DNA of 64,000 nucleotides from Actinomadura luteofluorescens (GCF_013409365.1 NZ_JACCBA010000001.1:6076001-6140000); one strand, 5' to 3'. Numbered from the stretch's first letter, positions 52,105 to 60,852 are shown. A program made the numbers and translations. The notes: generated by a model not told the origin, from the sequence alone.

Positions 52105-53697
52105 GTGTACGACTACATCATCGTGGGAGCGGGCAGCGCGGGCTGCGTCCTGGCCGCCCGACTGACCGAGGACCCCTCCGTGAAGGTCCTGCTGCTGGAG
52201 GCGGGCCCGCCCGACGACGCCCCCGAGATCCACATCCCGGCCGCCGTGGCCACGCTGATCAAGGGGCCGTTCGACTGGGACTACGCGACCGTCCCGCAGG
52301 AGCACGCGGCCGGACGCAGCGTGTACTGGCCGCGCGGGCGCACGCTCGGCGGCAGCTCGTCCACCAACGCGATGATCTACATCCGCGGCGCCCGGTACGA
52401 CTACGACACCTGGCGCGACTCCCACGGCTGCGCCGGCTGGGGCTACGAGGACCTGCTGCCCTACTTCGTCCGCGCCGAGGACCAGCAGCGCGGCGAGCTC
52501 CCCTACCACGGCGTCGGCGGCCCGCTGCGCGTCGAGGACCTGCGCTACCGGCACCCCCTCACCCGCGCGTGGGTGCAGTCGGCCAAGGCGTACGGCCTCG
52601 CCGCCAACCACGACTTCAACGGCGCCGACCAGGACGGCGTCGGCTTCTACCAGGTCACCCACAAGCGCGGCCGCCGCTGGTCGACCGCCGCCGGCTACCT
52701 GCACCCGATCGAGTACCGCCCGAACCTGACGGTCGTCACCGACGCCCTCGCCACCCGCGTCGTGATCGAGGACGGCCGCGCCACCGGCGTCCGCTACGAG
52801 GCGCGCGGCGAGACGATGTCGGCCCGCGCCGAGGCCGAGGTGATCCTTTCGGGGGGCGCGGTGAACAGCCCGCAGCTCCTCATGCTCTCGGGCGTCGGCC
52901 CCGCCGACCACCTGCGCTCACACGGCATCGACGTCCTGGTCGACTCCCCGGTGGGGCAGCGCCTCCAGGACCACCCGTTCGTGAACGTCATGTTCGCCAC
53001 CCCCCGCACCAAGCCCATCTGGGAGCTGGCGAACGCCCGCTCCTTCGCCCTCTACCAGGCCCTGGCGCGCGGCCCCTTCGCCTCGAACGTCGCCGAGGCG
53101 GGAGGGTTCGCCCGCACGGTGGAGGGCCTGCCCGCCCCCGACCTGCAATACCACGTCCTGCCGACGCCCTTCGTCGACCAGGGCCTCACCGAGCTGTCCG
53201 AGCGGCTGCTGTCGGTCATGGTCACCGCCGTGGCGGTCGCGAGCCGCGGCGCGCTCACCCTGCGCTCCGCCAGCCCCCACGCCAAGCCGCTGATCGATCC
53301 CGCCTACCTCGCCGACAAGGCCGACCTGGACATCCTGGTCGCCGGGGTCCGGCAGGCCCGCGAGATCGCCTCCACCGGGCCGCTGGCGTCCCTGGTCGGC
53401 GGCGAGTGGGCCCCCGGCGAGCAGGTCGACTCCGACGAGGCCATCGCCGACTTCGTCCGCCGCGAGGTCGCGACGTTGTTCCACCCCACCAGCACCTGCG
53501 CGATGGGCGGGGACGACTCCGTCTGCGACACCGAACTGCGGGTGCGCGGCGTCGAGGGACTGCGCGTGGTGGACGCCTCGGTCATGCCGGCCGTCCCGCG
53601 CGGCAACACCAACGCCCCGACCATCGCGATCGCCGAACGCGCCGCCGACCTGATCCGCGGCCGCGCCCCCCTCGCATCCGCGGGCGCCCCGAAATGA
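52105..53697 (+). CDS. GMC-family FAD oxidoreductase (choline dehydrogenase-like)
   Basis: 530 aa. FAD fingerprint YDYIIVGAGSAGCVLAARL; GGSSSTNAMIYIRG (FAD contact); catalytic pair in FHPTSTCAMG (His) and GNTNAPTIAIAERAADLI (Asn). GMC enzymes oxidise alcohols, choline, glucose or similar; the substrate is not evident and no betaine aldehyde dehydrogenase is adjacent. GTG 52105, divergent from pduO. Confidence 0.9.
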   Translation: MYDYIIVGAGSAGCVLAARLTEDPSVKVLLLEAGPPDDAPEIHIPAAVATLIKGPFDWDYATVPQEHAAGRSVYWPRGRTLGGSSSTNAMIYIRGARYDYDTWRDSHGCAGWGYEDLLPYFVRAEDQQRGELPYHGVGGPLRVEDLRYRHPLTRAWVQSAKAYGLAANHDFNGADQDGVGFYQVTHKRGRRWSTAAGYLHPIEYRPNLTVVTDALATRVVIEDGRATGVRYEARGETMSARAEAEVILSGGAVNSPQLLMLSGVGPADHLRSHGIDVLVDSPVGQRLQDHPFVNVMFATPRTKPIWELANARSFALYQALARGPFASNVAEAGGFARTVEGLPAPDLQYHVLPTPFVDQGLTELSERLLSVMVTAVAVASRGALTLRSASPHAKPLIDPAYLADKADLDILVAGVRQAREIASTGPLASLVGGEWAPGEQVDSDEAIADFVRREVATLFHPTSTCAMGGDDSVCDTELRVRGVEGLRVVDASVMPAVPRGNTNAPTIAIAERAADLIRGRAPLASAGAPK

Positions 53698-53700
53698 GGA

Positions 53701-53728
53701 ACGCCCCCGTCGGAGACGACGGGGGCGT
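53701..53728. terminator. Terminator after the GMC oxidoreductase
   Basis: 12-bp perfect stem ACGCCCCCGTCG / CGACGGGGGCGT, loop GAGA. Placed between convergent genes, so likely serves both. Confidence 0.8.
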
Positions 53729-53754
53729 GGCCGCTGGGACGCAGGCTGCGGGGC

Positions 53755-53865
53755 TCACCGCTTGAGCGCCTTCACGATACGGGCGCGCCGGCTGTTCTTC
53801 CCCTCCGCCCGCAGCACTCGTACGCGGTCCTCGATGACGACCTTCATGAACTCCTGGCTGAACAT
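53755..53865 (-). CDS. Very small basic protein
   Basis: 36 aa: MFSQEFMKVVIEDRVRVLRA followed by EGKNSRRARIVKALKR. The ATG at 53865 has AAGGAGAAGCAG ahead of it, an excellent ribosome site, and codon use is typical of the genome. One helix with a basic tail. Small one-helix proteins of this kind are encoded in many actinomycetes without known role. Confidence 0.6.
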   Translation of the reverse strand: MFSQEFMKVVIEDRVRVLRAEGKNSRRARIVKALKR

Positions 53866-53947
53866 CTGCTTCTCCTTGTCTCTGCCGGACCCTCTTGGCC
53901 CGACATGTACAAGGTTCGTCCTAAGGCCCCACCCTCAACATCGGGAC

Positions 53948-53980
53948 GACGCCTTATCTAGGCATGCCTAGGACGCCTTA
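53948..53980. promoter_or_regulatory. Palindrome flanked by direct repeats
   Basis: GACGCCTTA at 53948-53956 and again at 53972-53980 surround TAGGCATGCCTA (53959-53970), a perfect 12-bp palindrome. It lies upstream of the small gene at 53865. Possible operator. Confidence 0.4.
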
Positions 53981-53984
53981 GACC

Positions 53985-54199
53985 GTGTTGATTCAGTCCC
54001 GGCCCACTTCGCTCGCCTGGCGGCTGTGTTTCAACAGTCCTGGCCCACTTCGCTCGCCTGGCGGCTCGCTGCGTGACCTGGCCTGGGCGAACGCGGCATC
54101 GCTTCGCGATCTGCCCGGTTCCGCTCGCCTCCGGCTTCGCTTCACCGGCCAGGTCACGCGTTCGCGCGCGTGGCCGAGGCCCCTTCGAGACAGGCCTTA
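53985..54199. repeat. Structured dispersed repeat, copy B
   Basis: Same layout as copy A at 24302: truncated head unit (53985-54025), then full unit with head, the inverted core GTGACCTGGCC ... GGCCAGGTCAC (54073-54156), CGCGTTCGCGCGCG, and the CTTCGAGACAGGCC tail. Confidence 0.85.
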
Positions 54200-54232
54200 G
54201 GACGCTCAGCCCGTCCCGCCGGCAGGACCAGG

Positions 54233-54383
54233 CTGTGTTTTCACAGTCCCGGCCCACTTCGCTCGCCTGGCGGCTCGCTGCGTGACCTGGCCTGGGCGAA
54301 CGCGGCATCGCTTCGCGATCTGCCCGGTTCCGCTCGCCTCCGGCTTCGCTCCACCGGCCAGGTCACGCGTTCGCGCGCGTGGC
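54233..54383. repeat. Structured dispersed repeat, copy C
   Basis: Third copy: head and inverted core nearly identical to copy B, no truncated extra head, and no CTTCGAGACAGGCC tail. It ends about 80 bases before the gene at 54462. Confidence 0.85.
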
Positions 54384-54461
54384 TCAGGTGTGGACAGAGC
54401 GGGCGTCGTGTGCCAGCATCCTGCGCATGATCAATGAAAGGGGCGCTGCCGCCCCCGTCCG

Positions 54462-55559
54462 GTGAGCGACGACGCGCAGCGGGAAGCTGCCGCCGTCCGC
54501 GCGGAGTGGCTCGGGCATCTGCTCTCCACCGCGCCCGCCGACCGTCCGGCCGCCGAGGCGGCCATATCCGAGCTGTACCGCCTGATCGGCCTCGATCCGC
54601 CCCGTTTCCACTGGGTGCCGTCGCCGCTGGCAGCGCTGGAGACCGTCCCGCCCGGCGTCCGGCCGCGGCCGTCCGAGAGCATGAACCGGCTGTCCGAGTG
54701 GCCTCTGCCACCGCGTTTCCGCAGGCTGGTCGGTGACTTGTTCGTACAACTGGACACCCGGGTCATGCGGAGCTCGCGGGTGCTGGACCCGATGATCCGG
54801 CAGCTCGTCCGGGCGCCGATCACGGACTCCGCCCGGAGCACGCTGCGCATGGCGCTTCTGGGGGAGCACGAGAGGTTCGGGCAGGGCTCCGCTTGGCACG
54901 CGGCCCTGTGCCCGTCCTGGAGCGCCCACTACGACGCGGTCCGCCGGACGTCCGGCGTGGTCTACACGTCCGAGGAGGAGCGGCTGCTCGACCTGTGGGC
55001 GACTCCGGCCCGGTCCTGCGGCTGGTGGTGGCCGCGCGAGGGCGTCTGCGTCGTGTCCGAGCGGCCCGTCGAGATCCACACGGAGGTCTCGGGCGACGAC
55101 GGCGAGGTGCGCCTGCACCGCTCGGACGGTCCCGCGCTCCGGTACGCCGACGGCTGGGACGTGCACGCCTGGCACGGCACGAGGGTGCCGGCCTGGGTGG
55201 TGGACGATCCGAGCGTCGAGCGGATCGCGCGGGAGGCCAACGTCGAGGTCCGGCGGTGCGCGGTCGAGAACATCGGCTGGGGCGAGTACATCGAGCGGGC
55301 CGGGCTGCGGCCCGTGGCCGCCGCGCCGGACCCCGGCAACCCCGGCTCCGAGTTGCGGCTCTACGAGACCGGGCTGGAGGAGACGCCCCAGCAGGCGGCC
55401 AGGATCCTGCTCGCCGTGAACGGCTCCGTCGAACGCGACGGGAGCCGCCGCCGGTACGGGCTGGCCGTCCCCGGCGTCTTCGACGACCCGCTCGCCGCGG
55501 CCGGATGGACCTACGGGCTGTCCGCCGAGCAGTACGCACGCCTCGTCCGCCGAACCTGA
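54462..55559 (+). CDS. DUF6745-like hypothetical protein
   Basis: 365 aa, cytosolic. The N-terminal half is helical (AVRAEWLGHLLSTAPADRPA; AISELYRLIGLDPPRFHWV). The centre contains GWWWPREGVCVVSERPVEIH. Then VRLHRSDGPALRYADGWDVH with WHGTRVPAWVVDD is the pattern of DUF6745 proteins, which are widespread in actinomycetes with no proven function. The GTG start sits in a region just after the dispersed repeats. The next gene starts 12 bases later, in operon. Confidence 0.65.
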   Translation: MSDDAQREAAAVRAEWLGHLLSTAPADRPAAEAAISELYRLIGLDPPRFHWVPSPLAALETVPPGVRPRPSESMNRLSEWPLPPRFRRLVGDLFVQLDTRVMRSSRVLDPMIRQLVRAPITDSARSTLRMALLGEHERFGQGSAWHAALCPSWSAHYDAVRRTSGVVYTSEEERLLDLWATPARSCGWWWPREGVCVVSERPVEIHTEVSGDDGEVRLHRSDGPALRYADGWDVHAWHGTRVPAWVVDDPSVERIAREANVEVRRCAVENIGWGEYIERAGLRPVAAAPDPGNPGSELRLYETGLEETPQQAARILLAVNGSVERDGSRRRYGLAVPGVFDDPLAAAGWTYGLSAEQYARLVRRT

Positions 55560-55571
55560 AAGGTGATCTCT

Positions 55572-56012
55572 GTGACCGTGACTCTCGCTTCCCTCTCCGA
55601 GCAGACCGGGCTCGCCGTCCTCGACCATCTCGACCGGTCGGTGAGCATCCCCGTCGTCGACGGTATCCAGGCCCAGGGCGATCTGATCGTCGTCCCCATG
55701 GCAGAGACCCAGTCGCTGTCGTTCTGGCCTAAGGCCGAATGGACGGACGTACCGCCCGAGGGCGTCGAACTGCTCCGGGGCGTGGCGGGCGGCAACCCGC
55801 ACACGCTGGTCGCCGACCCCGGCACCTGCCGCTGGACGCGGGGCGTGTCGGAGCCCGGCGGCCTGGCCATCGGCGTCTTCGAGGCGTCCGCGCCCGTCTA
55901 CCTGCTGCATCCCGAGCACGGCGCGTCCGGCTGCGCGCCGGGCCGCTACGTCGTCCGCCGCCAGCGGGAGTACGCCCCCGGCGGCTGGGGCTCCCGCCTC
56001 GTGGCCGATTAG
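55572..56012 (+). CDS. Hypothetical protein paired with the DUF6745-like gene
   Basis: 146 aa. GTG 55572 is chosen for AAAGGTGA upstream; GTG 55563 is in frame. Beta-rich with no membrane segment: SIPVVDGIQAQGDLIVVPMA; TLVADPGTCRWTRGV; PVYLLHPEHGASGCAPGRY. I do not recognise the family; small proteins with this HPEHGA-type ending often accompany DUF6745 genes. Same operon as the previous gene, convergent with the acetyltransferase. Confidence 0.6.
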   Translation: MTVTLASLSEQTGLAVLDHLDRSVSIPVVDGIQAQGDLIVVPMAETQSLSFWPKAEWTDVPPEGVELLRGVAGGNPHTLVADPGTCRWTRGVSEPGGLAIGVFEASAPVYLLHPEHGASGCAPGRYVVRRQREYAPGGWGSRLVAD

Positions 56013-56018
56013 CCGGAC

Positions 56019-56498
56019 CTAGGCGGTCTCGACGAAGCCCAGGCGGTCGTAGAGGCGGCGGGCGCGGCGGTTGCGGCGGGTCACGGCCAGCGTGAGGGTG
56101 TCGTGGCCCTGCGAGGCCAGGGCGTGCATGACGGCCTGGACGAGGCCCTGGCCCAGGCCGCGGCCCGCGTGGGCCGGGGCGGTGAACAGGAACGCGAGGA
56201 GGGGGACGTCCCTGTAGAGGGTGACGAGGGCCCCTCCCACCGGGCGGCCCTCGTACTCGGCCACGAAGGACGTCTCGGGAAGGAATGTGCCGTACTCGCC
56301 GGCCATGGTGAGGTGGATCTCACGGACGGCGCCCTGGACGTCCCCCACGTCGGCCTCGTCGGGGGTGCCGCGGTAGGCGTCCCACATCAGGGCGGCCAGT
56401 GCCGGAACGTCGGCGGAGGTGAACGCCCGGAAACCGGGCGGCGGCGGAGGCGGCGCACCCAGGGCCACCTCGAGGCGGCTCCGCACAGTGGCGTTCAT
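56019..56498 (-). CDS. GNAT-family N-acetyltransferase
   Basis: 159 aa. An N-terminal Pro run (APPPPPPGF) is followed by the GNAT fold: FVAEYEGRPVGGALVTLY, FTAPAHAGRGLGQGLVQAVM (acetyl-CoA pyrophosphate loop), LAVTRRNRRARRLYDRLGF. Substrate unknown. ATG 56498; the longer frame to 57629 is the shadow of the dehydrogenase gene. Confidence 0.85.
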   Translation of the reverse strand: MNATVRSRLEVALGAPPPPPPGFRAFTSADVPALAALMWDAYRGTPDEADVGDVQGAVREIHLTMAGEYGTFLPETSFVAEYEGRPVGGALVTLYRDVPLLAFLFTAPAHAGRGLGQGLVQAVMHALASQGHDTLTLAVTRRNRRARRLYDRLGFVETA

Positions 56499-56516
56499 GG
56501 TGTCGAGTCTAGGCGG

Positions 56517-56543
56517 CGCCCCCGCCGCGGACCGGCGGGGGCG
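56517..56543 (-). terminator. Terminator of the aldehyde dehydrogenase unit
   Basis: CGCCCCCGCC / GGCGGGGGCG with a 7-base loop, nine bases past the dehydrogenase stop on the minus strand. Confidence 0.7.
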
Positions 56544-56551
56544 TTCCCAGG

Positions 56552-58051
56552 TCAGCGCTTGTAGCGGCGGCCGTGGATCATGTTGATCATGCCGAGGACG
56601 CGCGCCATCTCCTTCTCGGTGCGGGCGAACGTGGTGAGGTTCATGGTCGCGAACCGCTGGCGGGTGATGGCCTTCGGGCGGGCGAACTCGCGCAGGCCGT
56701 CCGCGCCGTGGATGCGGCCGAAGCCGGACTCGCCGACGCCGCCGAACGGCAGGGCCGCGACCTGGGCGAAGGCGGCGAAGGCGTTGATGGACGTCATGCC
56801 CGACCGCATCCGGCGGGCGGCGTCCATCGCGCGGGACTTGTCGCCGGAGAAGATCGTCCCGGCGAGGCCGTAGCTGGTCCTGTTCGCCTTCTCGACCGCC
56901 TCGTCCATGTCCTTCACGCGGTGGACGGTGATCGTGGGGCCGAACGTCTCCTCGCACACGGCCGACGAGTCGTCCGGGACGTTCGTCAGCACCACCGGCT
57001 CGACGTAGGGCTTGCGGACGGACTCGGCGCCGCCGACGACCGCCTTGCCGCCCTTGTCCAGCGCGTCCTTGATGTGCCGCTCGATGACGTCGAGCTGCGA
57101 GGGCATCGTGATGGGGCCGTAGGCGGCCTCGCGGTCGAAGCCGGGACGCAGGTCGCGGGCCTTCTCGGTCAGCCTGCCGAGGAACCTGTCGTACGCCTCG
57201 TCCACCACGTAGATCCGCTCGACCCCGATGCAGGTCTGGCCCGCGTTCGACATGGCGCCCCACAGCGCGGCGTCGGCGGCGGCGTCGAGGTCGGCGCCGG
57301 CGTCGACGATGCAGGCGTCCTTGCCGCCGCACTCGGCGACGATCGGGGTCAGGTTCTCGGCGCAGGCCGCCATGACCCGCTTGGCGGTGCGGGCCGAGCC
57401 GGTGAAGGCGATCTTGTCGACGTGCGGGGACGAGGCGAGCGCCGCCCCCGTCCCGCCGAGCCCGGTGACCGTCTGCAGGACGGGGTGCTCGGGGATCACG
57501 GCGGCGAACAGCTCGGCGAGGAACACCCCGACGCCCGGGGTGTACTCGGACGGCTTGAACACCACGGCGTTGCCGGCGGCGAGCGCGTAGGCGATCGAGC
57601 CCATCGGGGTGAAGATCGGGTAGTTCCACGGCCCGATGACCCCGACGACGCCGAGCGACTGGTACTCCAGGACGCAGCGCTGGTTGATCGCCATGAGCCC
57701 GGGGTAGACGTTGCGCGGCCCGAGGATCTTCTGCGCGTTGCGCGCCGCCCAGTCCAGATGGGTGATCGCCATGATCGTCTCAAGCTGGGCGTCCTGCACC
57801 GGCTTGCCGGTCTCCTGGTGGATGAGCTCGGCCATCCGGTTCAGGTTGCGGGCGAGCGAGCCCTTGACGTTCAGCAGCCGGAGCCGGCGCTCCTTCCAGC
57901 CGAGGGCGCGCCACCAGCCGGCCGCCTCGCGGGCGCGCTCGACCGCCGCGGCCACGGCGGCGCCGTCCTGGACGGGGTGCTCGGCGACGACCTCGCCGGT
58001 GGCCGGGTTCAGCGACGCGAACGTCTCGGTGTTCTCCGTGGCCACGGACAT
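56552..58051 (-). CDS. Aldehyde dehydrogenase
   Basis: 499 aa NAD(P)-dependent aldehyde dehydrogenase, similar to succinate-semialdehyde dehydrogenases. VIGPWNYPIFTPMG (cofactor), FTGSARTAKRVMAACAENL (Rossmann turn), catalytic Glu in VAECGGKDA, catalytic Cys in NAGQTCIGVERI, and EETFGPTITVHRV. ATG 58051 is chosen for GGGAGGTTCCCC; 14 more codons are open upstream. It lies 66 bases after the frameshifted carotenoid oxygenase in the same direction, so it may oxidise the aldehyde that enzyme would make (inference). Confidence 0.92.
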   Translation of the reverse strand: MSVATENTETFASLNPATGEVVAEHPVQDGAAVAAAVERAREAAGWWRALGWKERRLRLLNVKGSLARNLNRMAELIHQETGKPVQDAQLETIMAITHLDWAARNAQKILGPRNVYPGLMAINQRCVLEYQSLGVVGVIGPWNYPIFTPMGSIAYALAAGNAVVFKPSEYTPGVGVFLAELFAAVIPEHPVLQTVTGLGGTGAALASSPHVDKIAFTGSARTAKRVMAACAENLTPIVAECGGKDACIVDAGADLDAAADAALWGAMSNAGQTCIGVERIYVVDEAYDRFLGRLTEKARDLRPGFDREAAYGPITMPSQLDVIERHIKDALDKGGKAVVGGAESVRKPYVEPVVLTNVPDDSSAVCEETFGPTITVHRVKDMDEAVEKANRTSYGLAGTIFSGDKSRAMDAARRMRSGMTSINAFAAFAQVAALPFGGVGESGFGRIHGADGLREFARPKAITRQRFATMNLTTFARTEKEMARVLGMINMIHGRRYKR

Positions 58052-58117
58052 GGGGAACCTCCCGGGAGGGGCCTGGTAAGTGACTGCTTGCACGGCAGTA
58101 CCGGCTAGTAAACCACC

Positions 58118-59477
58118 CTAGGCGCCGGATCGGGCGTCGGGGATCCAGCTTCCGTGGAATCCGGCCGGGACCCGGCGCGGCAGCCGGACGCTCGCGGCGG
58201 GCGACAGGTCCGCCGCGTCCAGCACCAGCAGCTCGGACGCCGAGCCGCGGGTGACGATCGACAGCAGCCAGCCCTCGTCCTCCGCGCGGGCGCCCTCCGC
58301 CGGGACGAAGACCGCCTCGCCGGCGTGCGCGTCCTCGCCGAACGCGTGCGCGGACGTCCCCCGCCCCCGCAGGTCGTACTTCACGATCGACTCCTCGCCC
58401 ACCGTGTAGAGGTAGCGGTGCTCCCTGCCGGTGCGGGCGTCGTCGTGCGTGGGGAACTCGACGCCGCGGTCGTCGAGCGGCTCCTCGGCCGCGCGGGCCG
58501 GACGCGGGGTCGAGGACCCAGCGGTGCAGGTGCGCGTTCTTCGAGCGCGCAGCCCCGGTGGCGGGGTCGACGGTCCCGCCGATGTCCTCCCAGAGAGTGA
58601 CGAAGTTCTCGGGACGGTAGCGCGCCCCGTCCACCACGATCCGTCCGGCGGCGTCCTCGTGGGCGTTGCCGACGTGGAAGACGTAGCAGGGGTCGATCTC
58701 GTACCAGGTGACCTCGCCCGCGCCGTCGCGGCGCATCACGCCGAGCCGGGCGCCGTACGCGTCGTCCCAGACGTAGGGCATTCCGGTCGATCCGGTCAGC
58801 GCCAGGTCGACGTCGAACACCACCGGCAGGTCCAGCCAGACCACGTGGTTCTCGGTGATCGCGAAATCGTGCATCATCGTCGGGCCCGCCACCTCGACCT
58901 CGCGGCTCTCGGCCAGCGTCCCGTCCGCCGCGAGCCGGTGGTAGGTGAGGAAGGGCTCGAACGCCCCGTACCCGAAGAACAGCAGGTCGCCGGTGACCGG
59001 GTCCTCCTTCGGATGCGCGGTCATGGCGCTGGTGAGGCGCCCGCCGAAGTCGCAGGCGCCGACCGTCTCCAGCTCGGGCGTCACCTCGTAGGGGAATCCG
59101 GCCTCCACCAGCGCCCAGATCCGGCCCGCGTGCGGGACGACGTGGGTGTTGGCCTGCACCGAGCGGCGGTCGAAGGTGAGGTCGTCGCGGACGAACGGCG
59201 TCTCGTTGAGGTAGGCGTCGGTCCGCACCCACCGGTTGCGGTACCACTCGGCGCGGCCGTCCCGCAGCCGGATGCCGTGGATCATTCCGTGGCCGGTGAA
59301 CCAGTGCCCGCTCGGCTCGCCGGGCTTGGGGTTCGGTCCGTTGCGCAGGTAGCGGCCGGTCAGTTCGGGGGGCAGCACGCCGGTGACCTCGAGGTCGCGG
59401 GCGTCGGTCTCGTCGGGGACGGGGGCCAGGTGACCGTCCAGCCAGGTGGCGGGGCGCTCGGTGGTGTTCTCGCCCAT
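58118..59477 (-). pseudogene. Carotenoid cleavage oxygenase, frameshifted
   Basis: RPE65/lignostilbene-type Fe(II) dioxygenase. The main frame from ATG 59477 carries YLRNGPNPKPGEPSGHWFTG and three iron histidines: AMTAHPKEDP, TMMHDFAITENHV, YVFHVGNAHED. At about 58490-58505 the frame shifts: the original becomes Arg-rich, while the next frame continues AEEPLDDRGVEFPTHDD, YTVGEESIVKYDLRG, and PAGFHGSWIPDA with the fourth histidine, to a stop at 58118. All active-site parts survive, so the break may be very recent or a sequencing error. It would cleave a stilbene or (apo)carotenoid double bond to aldehydes. Confidence 0.8.
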
Positions 59478-59514
59478 CTCGGTGCTCCTTTCCGGGCCGC
59501 TCCTCGGCGGGAGG

Positions 59515-60132
59515 TCAGCGGGAGGACGGCTCGGGCTGCGACGTGGCGGGCGCCTCCGTCAACGGTAGCCCGAGCCGGGTGAGGTGGCGCCTGCGCGCGG
59601 CCTCCGGGTACCGCGCGGTGACGACGGCCGGGACCGTGAAGCCGGCGACCTTGACGGCGACCAGCAGCGCCGTCGCGTCCGGTGTCCAGTGCTGGACGCA
59701 CCCGAGGGCGGCCGCCAGCACCGTAAAGCTCGCCGCCCACACGGTGGTGAGCACGCGGTTGATGCTCCGGAAGACGTCCGTCGCGGCGATCTCCGCGGTG
59801 ACCTGGCGGCGCGCGATGCCCGCGGTGAAGGGGCGGCCGAGCAGCAGCGTCGCCCAGGCGGTGAGCGCGAGCCATCCGATCGCGAGCGAGGCGCCGTAGT
59901 CCAGCACCGGGGAGCCGGGGGCGGCGAACGCGAGCGCGGTGAGCGCGGCCATGAACACCGAGGTGGAGATCTCCAGGATCAGCGAGTCGGCGCGGTGGCC
60001 CCGGCGCAGGTCCTGGCCGAGCAGGGCCAGTGCGGCGGCGAGCCCGGCGGCGGCGCCGGCCCGGTCGTCGAGGCCGCTGACGACGGCGAGCAGGATCCAC
60101 GGGAGGAAGGTTCGGGCGTAGTACTTCGGCAT
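59515..60132 (-). CDS. Hypothetical membrane protein
   Basis: 205 aa with four or five hydrophobic segments (FLPWILLAVVSGLDDRAGAA; VFMAALTALAFAAPG; GASLAIGWLALTAWATLL; VLTTVWAASFTVLAAALGCV; VKVAGFTVPAVVTA). No family recognised. Divergent from the PadR gene; the promoter overlaps two direct repeats that look like PadR sites, so PadR probably represses it. The carotenoid oxygenase follows 37 bases downstream in the same direction. Confidence 0.65.
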   Translation of the reverse strand: MPKYYARTFLPWILLAVVSGLDDRAGAAAGLAAALALLGQDLRRGHRADSLILEISTSVFMAALTALAFAAPGSPVLDYGASLAIGWLALTAWATLLLGRPFTAGIARRQVTAEIAATDVFRSINRVLTTVWAASFTVLAAALGCVQHWTPDATALLVAVKVAGFTVPAVVTARYPEAARRRHLTRLGLPLTEAPATSQPEPSSR

Positions 60133-60152
60133 GGCCGGAGGCTCCTGGCTTC

Positions 60153-60202
60153 ACATTCCAACTTTGACATGTCGAAGATAGACATTCCAATTTCGACATG
60201 TC
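60153..60202. promoter_or_regulatory. Two 21-bp direct repeats, probable PadR operators
   Basis: Copies at 60153-60173 and 60182-60202 share ACATTCCAA, TTT or TTC, and GACATGTC (itself a palindrome), 29 bases apart. On the minus strand, TTGACA (60203-60198) and TATCTT, 18 bases apart, overlap both copies, forming the promoter of the membrane-protein gene. Confidence 0.7.
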
Positions 60203-60227
60203 AACTGTGAAGGGTTAGAGTGCGGGC

Positions 60228-60836
60228 ATGAGTTTGCGACATGCGGTCCTCGGGCTCATCGCCGAGATGGACGGCGCCAGCGGCTACGACCTGCTGAAGA
60301 TGTTCGAGATCTCGCTGGGGAACGTCTGGCCGGCCCGGCAGAGCCAGCTCTACGGCGAGCTGGGCAAGCTCGCCGACGCGGGGCTGATCGAGGTCGCCGA
60401 GGAGGGGCCGCGCGGCCGCAAGGTGTACCGGATCACAGAGTCAGGCCGCGCGGAACTGCGCCACTGGCTGGTGGACGTCCCCTCGAAGGGGAGCCGCAAG
60501 GACGAGTCGCTGCTGCGGGTCTTCTTCCTCGGGCTGGTCGAGCCGGGGGAGGCCCAGCGCTACATGCGCGCGCACGTGGCGGGGCTCGGGAGCTACCTCG
60601 ACGAGTTGGCCGCCCTGGAGAAGAACGTCGACTGGGGCGAGGACGACCTGTCGGTCTACGGGCGGCTGGTCATCGAGTACGGCAAGCGGTTCGCCGCGAT
60701 GCGCCGTGACTGGTTCGACTGGGCCGCACGCGAGATCGAGACCCTCGGCGAGCGCGGCTCCGAGCGCGGCTCCGAGCGCGGCTCCGAGCGCGGCTCCGAG
60801 AGCGGCTCCGAGAGCGCGCGGGGCCGCGAGCACTGA
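60228..60836 (+). CDS. PadR-family transcriptional regulator
   Basis: 202 aa. The winged helix SLRHAVLGLIAEMDGASGYD, with QSQLYGELGKLADAGLIEVA and GRKVYRITESGRAEL, is classic PadR. The dimerisation helices are SLLRVFFLGLVEPGEAQRYM and LDELAALEKNVDW. The last 25 residues are a GSER/GSES repeat encoded by near-perfect 12-bp tandem repeats (about 60750-60808). PadR proteins sense phenolics or drugs; target is probably the divergent gene and the downstream oxygenase. Confidence 0.92.
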   Translation: MSLRHAVLGLIAEMDGASGYDLLKMFEISLGNVWPARQSQLYGELGKLADAGLIEVAEEGPRGRKVYRITESGRAELRHWLVDVPSKGSRKDESLLRVFFLGLVEPGEAQRYMRAHVAGLGSYLDELAALEKNVDWGEDDLSVYGRLVIEYGKRFAAMRRDWFDWAAREIETLGERGSERGSERGSERGSESGSESARGREH

Positions 60837-60852
60837 GGCTCGCGGCCCCGCG
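60817..60852. terminator. Bidirectional terminator containing the PadR stop codon
   Basis: Perfect 15-bp stem (60817-60831 with 60838-60852); the 6-base loop ACTGAG contains the TGA. It closes both convergent genes. Confidence 0.8.

Noticed and set aside
60748..60808. CRISPR or integration repeat
   Set aside because: In-frame 12-bp repeats coding GSER units of the PadR tail.
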